Origin: Pseudomonadota bacterium
GTDB taxonomy: Bacteria > Pseudomonadota > Gammaproteobacteria > Steroidobacterales > JBCBZW01
Assembly (NCBI GenBank): GCA_039193195.1
Contig: JBCCWS010000005.1
Coordinates: forward strand, 120,172-154,636
Reading direction: 5' to 3'
DNA: 34,465 bases
The translations under genes were made by a program, and so were the position numbers. The notes below the pieces were generated by a model that was not told where the DNA came from, did not search any database, and worked only from the letters and a program-made list of their open reading frames with translations. Shown here one piece after another: positions 24,138-31,210 of this stretch (positions within the stretch are counted from its first letter, which is position 1; every line of letters starts with the position of its first letter).

Positions 24138-24283
24138 GCGCGCCGCAGCCGAGCCGCCTCGGCGCCGCGTTCACTTTCCCCGCCGATCGATTCGCGTCCG
24201 ACTGGAACCCCGTAGACTGCGGCAAGCTCGGCGCAGAGGCATTCTGCCTCTGCGCTAGCGGCGCTCGTCACAGGAGAGTTCCC

Positions 24284-24820
24284 TTGGAGTGGTTGTCCCC
24301 CGAAGTCGCCGATCACCTGCAGCTGTTCACCCTGCCGCTCGAGATCATCGGGCTATTGCTGGCGACGATCGAGGTGCGCTTCGCTGCGCTCACCCAGTGG
24401 CTCAACGTGCGCTTGGTCGGCCTGCACGATGCGGTCGTTCGCAGCGATCTAAAGTGGCGACGGGAGCATCCACGCCTTGCGAGCATCACCGTGTGGAAGC
24501 GATTTCACGTGCCGATGCCGGCCTGGCTGCACTTCACGATGCTGGCCCTGGTCGTAGTCGCCCTGTTGGGGGCGTTAACGCTGCGAGGCCTCGAATCCTG
24601 GCCGGCCTTCGATGGCTCTGCGGTTCCGCGGCAGCTCTTCGATCGTTTCGCTTGGTGGGTCTACATACCGATACTAGTAGCGGCCATTTTGATGACGGCA
24701 TCGATCAGGTTCGTCGTCAGCTTCGCCAGGGACCGCGCCGTGGGGACGCTGGGCTTGGTCGTCGCTGGCCTGGGCGTGTTGGGTGAGGCCTACCAGTTCA
24801 CTGTCGGCCTCGTCGCATAG
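24284..24820 (+). CDS. Integral membrane protein, unknown function
   Basis: 178 residues from a TTG at 24284, preceded by AGGAGAG about 7 nt away; the upstream part of the open frame is poor, low-hydrophobicity sequence. Four hydrophobic helices lie at about residues 14-32, 82-100, 120-142 and 152-175, with a long basic loop (about 33-80) between the first two. No family recognised. It converges on the ExeA-SPOR gene with 16 nt between stops. Confidence 0.72.
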   Translation: MEWLSPEVADHLQLFTLPLEIIGLLLATIEVRFAALTQWLNVRLVGLHDAVVRSDLKWRREHPRLASITVWKRFHVPMPAWLHFTMLALVVVALLGALTLRGLESWPAFDGSAVPRQLFDRFAWWVYIPILVAAILMTASIRFVVSFARDRAVGTLGLVVAGLGVLGEAYQFTVGLVA

Positions 24821-24836
24821 GACCAGCGCTTGCGGC

Positions 24837-26648
24837 TCAGCGTTCGCTAGCGTCGGGCGGGATCGTTCCAGCAACCAGCCGGTCGCGGCCGTCGGTGGTG
24901 CCCGCCTGGCGGGTTTCCTCGCGGATTGCCTCATGGATCACGGCGATCTGACGTACCCATGGCTGATGTTTGCGCAGGGGAGCGGGCAGCTTGCCAATCG
25001 CCGCTCGCGTATCGGAATAGGTAGCGTAAGTCGCTAGCACCAGGACGTGCCAAGGGCTCCCCTCGCGATGGGCCGTGAAGGCGGCGAGTTCGCGATCGCC
25101 TCGGAACCCCTGCCCGTGCTCGTCTAGAAAGCGCTGGATGCCCTCTGGCGAACTCGCGGCGAACAGCTGCACCGAGTACGCCTCGCCCGGCTGCTGCAAG
25201 AGCCAGCGCGCATCCCGGAGCGCGGTAGTTGGTGCCGCGGGGGCAGTGGGTGTGGATCGCTTGGGTGAGGGAGCCAAGGTTTGCGTATCGCTAGCGGCAT
25301 TCGCAATCCGCGGCGTGCGGACTTGCACGTTGGGAAGGCGCGTGGCGGGGTCCGCTGGCAGCGCAGTCGGCGTCTTTGCCCGCGGCTGAGGGGTGGGCGC
25401 GGGCAGCAGGGCGACGGGCGTGGGCGCACTGGCGATCGGAGCGTTGCGTTTGCTCCGAGCCGGCTTGATCGCGCTCGCTTTGATCGGCTCGAGCGTTCCC
25501 CCGTCTAGCGGTGTCACCCTTGCGGCGGCGGCGGTGGCATCGGCCTCCACGCTCGCCAGCGGCAGTATCGACTGGCGTTCCTCGATTCGACTCCCTTCTA
25601 GCCAGGCTGGCAGCAGCAGCGCGGCCGGCACCAGCACCAGGGCCGCGCCGCTCAGCCCGGCCATCCATTGGGTGGGGATGCGATCCAGCACCCGCCCGCT
25701 GACGCGGTTCATGCAGGCCATCTGGGCGCTGACGGCCTTACGCAGCTTGTCCATCAGTGGTTTGAGGTTGTTGCTCACGGCTTGCGAGCAGCGCGCCAGC
25801 TCGCGGGCGCGATCGCCGAAGAACAGGCGGCCGTGACGGAGGAAGAACGGTTCCCACTGCAGCTCCCGCGCCGCCTCCTGCACCAGCCGTGCGCTGATCA
25901 TACGCGTACGCTCGAGGGCTGCGGCGGTCAGCACCATATCCATTAAGGTGTTGATCAGCCTCGGGATTCCGCCGGTGTAGCGCTTGATAATCTTGAGCGC
26001 GCGAGGGGAGATGATCACGTCGTGGTGACCACCGGCCACGGCGAGGCGATGCTCGAGGTAGCGCCTTATCTCCTGCCGGGCCAGGGGCTCAAGGGTGTAG
26101 AACAGGCGAATGCGTTGGCGGAACTGTTCCAGTCCTTCGCTCTTGAGGGTTCGCGCCAGGCCGAGCTGGCCGACCAGAATTACCGCGAGCACGCGCCGAC
26201 CTTGGTGCTGCTGGTCGGCCACCATGCGTAGGGTCTCCAAGGCCTCCCACGACAGGTGCTGAGCCTCGTCGACGATCAACGTCGTGCGACGGCCTTGCTC
26301 GATGCGCTCGCACAGCACCTCGCGCAGGCGGGCGTGCAGCTGTGGCCTGTCGCCAAGGCTATCTTGACCGAGGGCGAGGAGCAGCGTTTGCAGGAGCTCG
26401 TGCGAATCGAGTTGGGTTTGGTCGAGTAGCAGCATGTCCGCGCGGTCGACACGCCGGCACAGATCCGCCACCAGGATCGACTTACCACAGCCCGCATGGC
26501 CGGTAAGGACTACCATGCCATCGCGGCTCTCCACCGTGTAGTCCAAGTAAGCTCGGGCGGTGGCGTGCGCGGGGCTCAGGTAGAGGAAGCGTGGGTCGGG
26601 GTCCAGGCTGAACGGCGATTCGTGCAGCCTAAAGAACTCCTGGTACAT
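24837..26648 (-). CDS. ExeA-type AAA ATPase with transmembrane helix and SPOR domain
   Basis: 603 residues, ATG at 26648. The N-terminal AAA/GspA-type ATPase begins MYQEFFRLHESPFSLDPDP. It has Walker A GHAGCGKS (50-57), Walker B TLIVDEAQ (123-130) and a sensor/arginine region near GGIPRLIN (226-233). One transmembrane helix lies at about 330-350. A Pro/Ala-rich linker (360-475) follows, then a SPOR domain (about 488-570, YSVQLFAAS, WHVLVLATY). SPOR domains bind denuded glycan strands of peptidoglycan, so the protein probably spans the inner membrane and couples cytoplasmic ATPase to the cell wall. ExeA relatives insert secretin complexes, and related ATPases occur in exosortase/polysaccharide loci. 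The next gene upstream is a PEP-CTERM substrate. Confidence 0.9.
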   Translation of the reverse strand: MYQEFFRLHESPFSLDPDPRFLYLSPAHATARAYLDYTVESRDGMVVLTGHAGCGKSILVADLCRRVDRADMLLLDQTQLDSHELLQTLLLALGQDSLGDRPQLHARLREVLCERIEQGRRTTLIVDEAQHLSWEALETLRMVADQQHQGRRVLAVILVGQLGLARTLKSEGLEQFRQRIRLFYTLEPLARQEIRRYLEHRLAVAGGHHDVIISPRALKIIKRYTGGIPRLINTLMDMVLTAAALERTRMISARLVQEAARELQWEPFFLRHGRLFFGDRARELARCSQAVSNNLKPLMDKLRKAVSAQMACMNRVSGRVLDRIPTQWMAGLSGAALVLVPAALLLPAWLEGSRIEERQSILPLASVEADATAAAARVTPLDGGTLEPIKASAIKPARSKRNAPIASAPTPVALLPAPTPQPRAKTPTALPADPATRLPNVQVRTPRIANAASDTQTLAPSPKRSTPTAPAAPTTALRDARWLLQQPGEAYSVQLFAASSPEGIQRFLDEHGQGFRGDRELAAFTAHREGSPWHVLVLATYATYSDTRAAIGKLPAPLRKHQPWVRQIAVIHEAIREETRQAGTTDGRDRLVAGTIPPDASER

Positions 26649-26854
26649 CGACCTATCCGATGGCTATGTGTACTGTCAGGAGCATACGCGCCTCATTGAT
26701 TTCAATCAATTAGCGCTAAAACCTCAGGTCCGACTGCAACAGATTGCGGTCCGGCTGGGAGCTAGAGATGTTCCTTCGCGTCCGGAATCACGCACGGCCC
26801 GGCCTGTCGACCGGGGCGCGTGTACCAACCGCGGGTTCGCCGCGGACTTCGCGC

Positions 26855-27586
26855 CTACGTGTCGCGCTGGCGGCGGCCGCTTACGCCGAGGGCGATCAGC
26901 CCCAAGCCAAACAGGGCGATGATCGCCGGTTCGGAGACCGGCGATGCGACGATGAGGGTTTGATTGGTCGTCGGGTAGTCTGGCGTGAGCACGTAGAGGT
27001 TGTACGACGACGATGTGTACCCGGCTATGGGAGATGCCAGGGTCAAGGCGCCAAGCCAGCCCTCGGCGATCGTGCGTGCGCCGCCGAAGCCCGTGGACCA
27101 CAGGGAGCCCGCGTTGGCACCGTTAATGAGGCTAAAGCCCGCGTCGCCGTCGTACATGATCTCCCAAAGGGCCAGTTGGAACGCTGCGTCGAAGGTGGCG
27201 CTGCCAAGCGCCGAGGCGTAGCTGTCGTACAGCCAGGAGATATTGGCGAGCTGCTGCCCATCTAGGTAGCCGGTGCTGCCAGCCGCGTTGAAGTCGTAGC
27301 TCACCGGGCGGTTGGTCACGAGCCAGTTGGTGATGTCGATGCAGAAGGCCAGCATCTGCGAATCGGCGAAGTTGTTGTCGGGATCATTGATGACGTCGAA
27401 GTTGAACTGGCCGGCAGCGACGCGGCGCTGTACGCCGTTGCCATCCGGGCCGAACACGCGGCCGACGCGAGAGCCGGACTCAAACCCCTGGAATTCGACG
27501 TCAATGACGGTGGCGTGAGCCGTGATGGCGGCGCTCAGCGCCAGGGTCGCAGCGGCACTGGCCACCAAGTTCTTCCTTCGAAACAC
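26855..27586 (-). CDS. PEP-CTERM protein with possible thioester domain
   Basis: 243 residues from GTG at 27586, chosen because AGGAG lies 7 nt upstream; an upstream TTG extends the frame nine codons and would overlap this Shine-Dalgarno. The signal peptide ends after AHA (residue 25). The body has Cys82 in LAFCIDITNWL and Gln137 in DAAFQLALWEI. These match the Cys and Gln blocks of bacterial thioester (TQXA-type) domains, where the pair forms an internal Cys-Gln thioester able to bond covalently to a target. The C-terminus VSEPAIIALFGLGLIALG plus RRQRD is a full PEP-CTERM signal. It is probably cell-surface attached after exosortase cleavage. A sigma-54-type element lies upstream. Confidence 0.87.
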   Translation of the reverse strand: MFRRKNLVASAAATLALSAAITAHATVIDVEFQGFESGSRVGRVFGPDGNGVQRRVAAGQFNFDVINDPDNNFADSQMLAFCIDITNWLVTNRPVSYDFNAAGSTGYLDGQQLANISWLYDSYASALGSATFDAAFQLALWEIMYDGDAGFSLINGANAGSLWSTGFGGARTIAEGWLGALTLASPIAGYTSSSYNLYVLTPDYPTTNQTLIVASPVSEPAIIALFGLGLIALGVSGRRQRDT

Positions 27587-27665
27587 CGGATAACTCCTCT
27601 CGAACGCGTCCAAGTCAATGGGACGCTCATGTGGGCACCCCGTGTGGTGCCCTGCGTATTGGCCT

Positions 27666-27680
27666 GCATGAACCGTGCCG
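27666..27680 (-). promoter_or_regulatory. Sigma-54-type -24/-12 promoter
   Basis: CGGCACG-GTTC-ATGC on the minus strand matches TGGCACG-N4-TTGC except at the first and twelfth bases. GG (27679-27678) and GC (27667-27666) are correctly spaced. The start would fall near 27654, a leader of about 68 nt. Confidence 0.6.
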
Positions 27681-27903
27681 ATCGCGGTATATCTGCCCAG
27701 AGTGGCGTCTTACGTTCACTCGGGCACGTTCGGACTAAGCCGGTGTAAAGTGCCTCGACGCAAACTAACGATACTATTGACGCGCGACTCTGTCTCGTGA
27801 TCGGTAGCTACTTCGACCAATCTTTTACGTTAGTTAGGGAGGGTACCTTAGGTGGAGTTTCTTAGACCGAGTGGGCGAGTTCACATACTGTAACGTTCTC
27901 GTT

Positions 27904-27929
27904 GAATCCGTCAATTGATTGACGGATTC
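27904..27929. repeat. Perfect 11-bp inverted repeat
   Basis: GAATCCGTCAA, loop TTGA, TTGACGGATTC. It is AT-richer than most hairpins here and without a T tract, so an operator or a small-RNA stem is likelier than a terminator. Confidence 0.8.
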
Positions 27930-28154
27930 GCTCGATCGGCGGCGGGCCTGACGCTGTGGAGAGCGTGCTGCCTTGCATAACAACGTCGAGGGCGTCGCCG
28001 AAGCGCTCGTTGCTATCGGTGAGGGCTGGTCCTGGTGTCCCAAAAGCAATCAAAAACACTAGGTGGAAGGAAAAAGAAGGTCAGTGCCGAGTATGGCGTG
28101 AGTGATCGGTGCAGTTTCCTGATGACACCAGGGCGTGGTGGGTGATGCAGTTAT

Positions 28155-28190
28155 CGCCGCCCGGGCGAGGGGATTGACGCCCGGGCGGCG
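28155..28190. repeat. 13-bp GC hairpin
   Basis: CGCCGCCCGGGCG, a 10-nt loop, CGCCCGGGCGGCG: a perfect inverted repeat whose arms each contain CCCGGG. No T tract follows on either strand; it is possibly part of a structured RNA. Confidence 0.75.
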
Positions 28191-28344
28191 CGGTATTCCT
28201 TGGATCGCGTGTGGTTGCGGGCGAAGCGCCCGACTCGCGTGGCATCCGGCCCGTCGCGTGATCTCTGAGCCTGTCGCTCGTGCAAGGAAGCGTGCTGCGG
28301 TTGTCGCAGACTTGGCTGGGGCCTGGCCTTGGCGGTCAGCTTTT

Positions 28345-28374
28345 GGGCGGTCGGGCGGTCGGGCGGTCGGGCGG
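28345..28374 (+). repeat. GGGCGGTC tandem repeat, G-quadruplex motif
   Basis: Three full copies and six bases of a fourth GGGCGGTC. This gives four GGG runs separated by three identical CGGTC loops, satisfying the G3-N1-7 quadruplex rule on the plus strand. Confidence 0.85.
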
Positions 28375-28448
28375 CACCCGATGGATGCCTGAGCTTCCTA
28401 TCTGCAGGTTTTGCTTCATGCTTACAGTGGATTACGAGAGGATGAGGC

Positions 28449-28637
28449 ATGCAAGGAGGCTCTCAGGGTCCGCAGCGGGCGGCAGATGGCGGTTTCTCGC
28501 GCTACGAGTGGTTGGTTCGCGACCCTGTCCCGGCCTCCTTGGCCTCGGATTCACAGTTCGCGAAGATCGCCGCACAAGTCGCGGATCGTCAACGTCGGGT
28601 TCGCCGCCGAGGAGTGAGCGAACGGGAAGGAGTGTGA
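28449..28637 (+). CDS. Small ORF before DUF2164
   Basis: 62 codons from ATG 28449, with AGAGG about 9 nt upstream. Its stop is 2 nt before the ATG of the DUF2164 gene, the spacing expected of a coupled pair. The protein is basic and polar (FSRYEWLVRDPVP, then QVADRQRRVRRR) and matches nothing I know. It could be a real small protein or a leader for the next gene. Confidence 0.42.
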   Translation: MQGGSQGPQRAADGGFSRYEWLVRDPVPASLASDSQFAKIAAQVADRQRRVRRRGVSEREGV

Positions 28638-28639
28638 GT

Positions 28640-28888
28640 ATGGTCGAGCTGTCAAAGGCGGACCGGGCACACCTAGTGCGCTGCCTGCAGGAGTACATGG
28701 CGAGCGAGCTGGACCAGGAGCTCGAGCAGTTCGCCGCCGAGTTTCTGCTGGACTATCTGACGCGCGAATTAGGTCCCTACTACTACAACCAGGGCTTGCT
28801 CGATGCCCAGGCACTGCTAGAAAAGCGTCTGGAGAGCATTACCGAGGCGATAGGTGAGCTCGAGCAGGTGACAGCCGCGCGTCCCTGA
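28640..28888 (+). CDS. DUF2164-family protein
   Basis: 82 residues from ATG 28640, with AAGGAG 9 nt upstream. It has the pattern of DUF2164: LSKADRAHLVRCLQEYMASEL, then a FAAEFLLDYLTRELGPYYYNQG core, and a helical tail (AQALLEKRLESITEAIGELEQ). These are small cytoplasmic proteins without known function. The usual length is about 80 residues, so this is complete. Confidence 0.87.
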   Translation: MVELSKADRAHLVRCLQEYMASELDQELEQFAAEFLLDYLTRELGPYYYNQGLLDAQALLEKRLESITEAIGELEQVTAARP

Positions 28889-29055
28889 CGCGGCGAGGTG
28901 TTAGTTCAACGAGGATCGCCCTTGCGAAAGCAGTCGCGTTGGTGGTGGCGACGGCGCCTCGCCCTGGATACTCAGGTCGATCGCCCACCTGCTCGTACTA
29001 ACGTTGGTCTTCGCTCAGGTGCTGGAAGACGATTCGACGAAGTCGGTCAATATGC

Positions 29056-29092
29056 CGTAAGCGGCAAAGCGGCTTGCGACTAGGCGCTTACG
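29056..29092. terminator. Hairpin at the end of nth
   Basis: CGTAAGCG and CGCTTACG pair across a 21-nt loop that itself contains GCAA/TTGC. The right arm overlaps the TAA stop (29088-29090, minus) of nth. No U tract follows, so confidence is modest. Confidence 0.4.
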
Positions 29093-29771
29093 CACGCTTT
29101 GATCGCTTGCGCGCCCTTCCGTCGCGCCGGCGTTCCTCCAAGGCGCGCTTCTTGGTGGCCGCCCAAGAGCAGATCGGGCATGTGCTCAGGTCGTGGAAGC
29201 GGGCGGGGCAGTGTTCGCGCCCGAAGAAGATGATCTGCAGGTGCACCTTCGACCAGCTCTCGCGGGGAAACACCGCTTTGAGATCCTTCTCCGTACGCTC
29301 GACGGTCGTGCCCTTCGAGAGCCCCCAGCGCGCGGCGAGGCGGTGAATATGCGTATCGACGGGAAACGCCGGCTCGCCGAAGGCCTGTGCGACGACCACG
29401 CTGGCCGTCTTGTGGCCGACGCCCGGCAGAGCCTCCAACTCGTCCAGCGTGGTCGGTACCTGCCCGTCGTGTTCTTCGACAAGGATCTGCGCCAAACGGC
29501 GAATGTTCTTGGCTTTCGTCGGAGCTAAGCCGCAGGTGCGGATCGAGGCTAAGATGTCATCCACATCGAGCTGAGCCATCTGCGCAGGTGCACTCGCCTT
29601 GGCGAACAGGTCGGGCGTAACCAAGTTCACCCGCGCGTCGGTGGTCTGGGCGGATAGCAGCACCGCGACCAGCAGGGAGAATGGGTCCTCGTGGTCGAGA
29701 GGGACGGGCGTCTGCGGGTAGAGCTCTTCGAGTTGGGCGAGGACGCGCTCGGCTTTTTCCTGTCGGGTCAT
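29088..29771 (-). CDS. nth: Endonuclease III (DNA glycosylase/AP lyase) with incomplete Fe-S motif
   Basis: 227 residues. The HhH-GPD fold is complete: DPFSLLVAVLLSAQTTD (29-45), the hairpin LPGVGHKTASVV with catalytic Lys121, and PVDTHIHR with catalytic Asp139. It should remove oxidised pyrimidines from DNA and nick the abasic site. The C-terminal cluster motif differs from E. coli Nth. Cysteines stand at 188, 198 and 201 (GREHC, STCPIC), but the fourth position is SWAATKK, so a standard C-x6-C-x2-C-x5-C [4Fe-4S] site is not present. The tail is very basic (RRRDGRARKRSKRA). The ATG at 29771 has no clear Shine-Dalgarno. Monocistronic. Confidence 0.92.
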   Translation of the reverse strand: MTRQEKAERVLAQLEELYPQTPVPLDHEDPFSLLVAVLLSAQTTDARVNLVTPDLFAKASAPAQMAQLDVDDILASIRTCGLAPTKAKNIRRLAQILVEEHDGQVPTTLDELEALPGVGHKTASVVVAQAFGEPAFPVDTHIHRLAARWGLSKGTTVERTEKDLKAVFPRESWSKVHLQIIFFGREHCPARFHDLSTCPICSWAATKKRALEERRRDGRARKRSKRA

Positions 29772-29973
29772 GAGCGCACTGTACGTGTGAAGCTCGCGCG
29801 ACCCAACCGCGAATTCGGGGTCGCCAACGCCAGCCGATGCACCTATCCTGCAACCAGCCGGTGTCTACGGTGCCGCAACGGTCTGGTGTGGGGGCAGCGA
29901 ACGCCATCACGATGCGCTGAGCCGTTTCCTGCAGCGGTTGTGAAGCGGAGAGCTCGAACTTGGGAGAAGAGCA

Positions 29974-30507
29974 ATGAGTGGCCTACAACGTAGCGGGTTG
30001 GTGTTGGTTCTCACGAGCGTGGCGATGGCCTTTCCTGCAGTGGCGGAAGACGAGACGGTGGCGCGGGACGGCCGCACGGTGACCTTTTCCGATGCTGTCC
30101 CCCGCCAGGGCAGTGGCTACGATTCTCCCTGGCACTACGCTCACGCGGTCCGCGCGGGCGATTTCGTCCACGTATCGGGCATCATCATCGCGGCCGACCG
30201 AGATGACGAGTTGCCTATCGACCGAAAGCGCTTCGCCGAGCGAACTGGCAGGGTGTTCGAGCGCCTCGAGGCAGTGCTTGCCACGGCGGGCGCTAGCGTC
30301 TCGGACGTGGTGAAGATAAACACCTTTCACGTGTTAGACGGGCGCAACACGGCCCTCTCGATCGACGAGCAAGCCTTGGTGATCGCCGAGGTGCGCGCAA
30401 AGTATGCAGGGGAGCCGCACTCAGCGTGGACGGCGGTGGGTACCACTGGGCTGTTCTCGCCGCGTGGCATCGTCGAGATCGAAGTCGTGGCGTACGTGCC
30501 ACGTTAG
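29974..30507 (+). CDS. Exported RidA/YjgF-family protein lacking the catalytic Arg
   Basis: 177 residues, ATG at 29974 with GGGAG about 8 nt upstream. Signal peptide about residues 1-24 (LVLVLTSVAMAFPAVA). The rest is a RidA domain: DFVHVSGIIIAADRD, then DVVKINTFHVLD and the closing VEIEVVAYV. Cytoplasmic RidA hydrolyses reactive enamines and needs an Arg in the P-A-R-S segment. Here the corresponding stretch reads HSAWTAVG, with Trp near that position. Enamine deaminase activity is therefore doubtful. The broken gene at 30517 begins 9 nt after the stop, so they may share an mRNA. Confidence 0.85.
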   Translation: MSGLQRSGLVLVLTSVAMAFPAVAEDETVARDGRTVTFSDAVPRQGSGYDSPWHYAHAVRAGDFVHVSGIIIAADRDDELPIDRKRFAERTGRVFERLEAVLATAGASVSDVVKINTFHVLDGRNTALSIDEQALVIAEVRAKYAGEPHSAWTAVGTTGLFSPRGIVEIEVVAYVPR

Positions 30508-30516
30508 CGGAGGCGT

Positions 30517-31131
30517 ATGGAAGAGGTCGACCGAGGCCCGCAGGCAGCCCCTGCCGGGACGCAGCGGCAGCGTCACTTTCCGCGCCTGTTGGCGGAGTCT
30601 CTCGCAATCTTCCTAAGCGTTCTATTCGCATTCGTCGTGGACGAATAGCGCGATGACCATCGCGAGCGACGCGAGGCGAACGCCGCGCTGAGCTTAGTGC
30701 ATGCGGAGCTCACTCAGAACCGCGCTGAGCTCATGGCCTTGGTGCCCACTCGGCCGAGGATGCTGGAGGGCTACATCGCGGCGTGCGGTCAACTCCAAGA
30801 CGAAGGCCGTTTTCCAACTGATCTGCCGGACTTTACCACGCCCGATGTGACGAGCATCGCCTACGAGTTGGCGACCGACTCGGGCGCTGTCACCACCGTG
30901 GCCGTGGAGGAGTTGCTAGTCATCGCTCAGGCTTACGCCGCGATTAACAAGGTGAGGGAGAACGACCTCTTCTTAACCGATCGCAACGCGCAGATTCGCT
31001 ACAACGATGGTGAGCAGTATCTGTCCGGTTTCGTCTATTACATCAATCGGGCGAGTATCAACGAGCCGATAGCGATCGAAGCGATCGAGCGCGCGATGCT
31101 AGTGCTCGATACGCGGTCCGCGGAGCGCTGA
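30517..31131 (+). pseudogene. Membrane-anchored DUF6090-like gene broken by one amber codon
   Basis: One reading frame runs 205 codons from the ATG at 30517 (GGAGG just upstream) to the TGA at 31129-31131, interrupted only by TAG at 30646-30648 (codon 44). Before the stop is a transmembrane helix, SLAIFLSVLFAFVVDE. After it come RDDHRERREANAALSLVHAELTQNRAEL and a helical domain. Together they match the common layout of one N-terminal membrane helix, then E-W-R and a long coiled segment, seen in DUF6090-like proteins. The stop stands exactly where that family has Trp, so TGG to TAG is the simplest explanation. A GTG at 30697 could restart translation but would lose the membrane anchor. Confidence 0.78.
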
Positions 31132-31163
31132 CGCCGCCGACCGACAGTTACCGTCATGGCTTT

Positions 31164-31210
31164 GGAGGTCGTACTGTCCTGGTGCCTTTAGTCAGGACGG
31201 TACGACGACG
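31164..31210 (+). promoter_or_regulatory. Hairpin between Shine-Dalgarno and start codon
   Basis: GGAGG (31164-31168) is followed immediately by a 13-bp stem (31169-31181 with 31193-31205, one G-U pair, 11-nt loop), and the ATG comes 5 nt after the stem. Unfolded, GGAGG is 42 nt from the ATG; folded, it is effectively 5 nt away. The right arm also contains AGGA. It may set translation of the downstream gene, or be a DNA operator. Confidence 0.6.

Larger units (their letters stand above)
27587..28448. other. Structured intergenic region
   Basis: 862 bp with no confident gene. From left to right: a sigma-54 element (27666-27680); an AGTGAA box (27715-27720, minus); an 8-bp inverted repeat (27763-27770/27828-27835); a perfect 11-bp hairpin (27904-27929); a 13-bp GC hairpin (28155-28190); a 6-bp triloop hairpin (28218-28232); and a GGGCGGTC tandem repeat (28345-28374). 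The density of structure from 28130 to 28260 suggests an untranslated RNA or REP-like element. Confidence 0.5.

Noticed and set aside
27862-28059. 65-codon minus-strand frame with a hydrophobic start (FLIAFGTPGPA)
   Set aside because: No ribosome-binding site before the GTG, and it is crossed by the perfect 27904-27929 hairpin; kept only as part of the intergenic description.
28898-29083. 61-codon plus-strand frame
   Set aside because: Arg/Trp-rich low-complexity sequence with no motif; likely noise between DUF2164 and nth.
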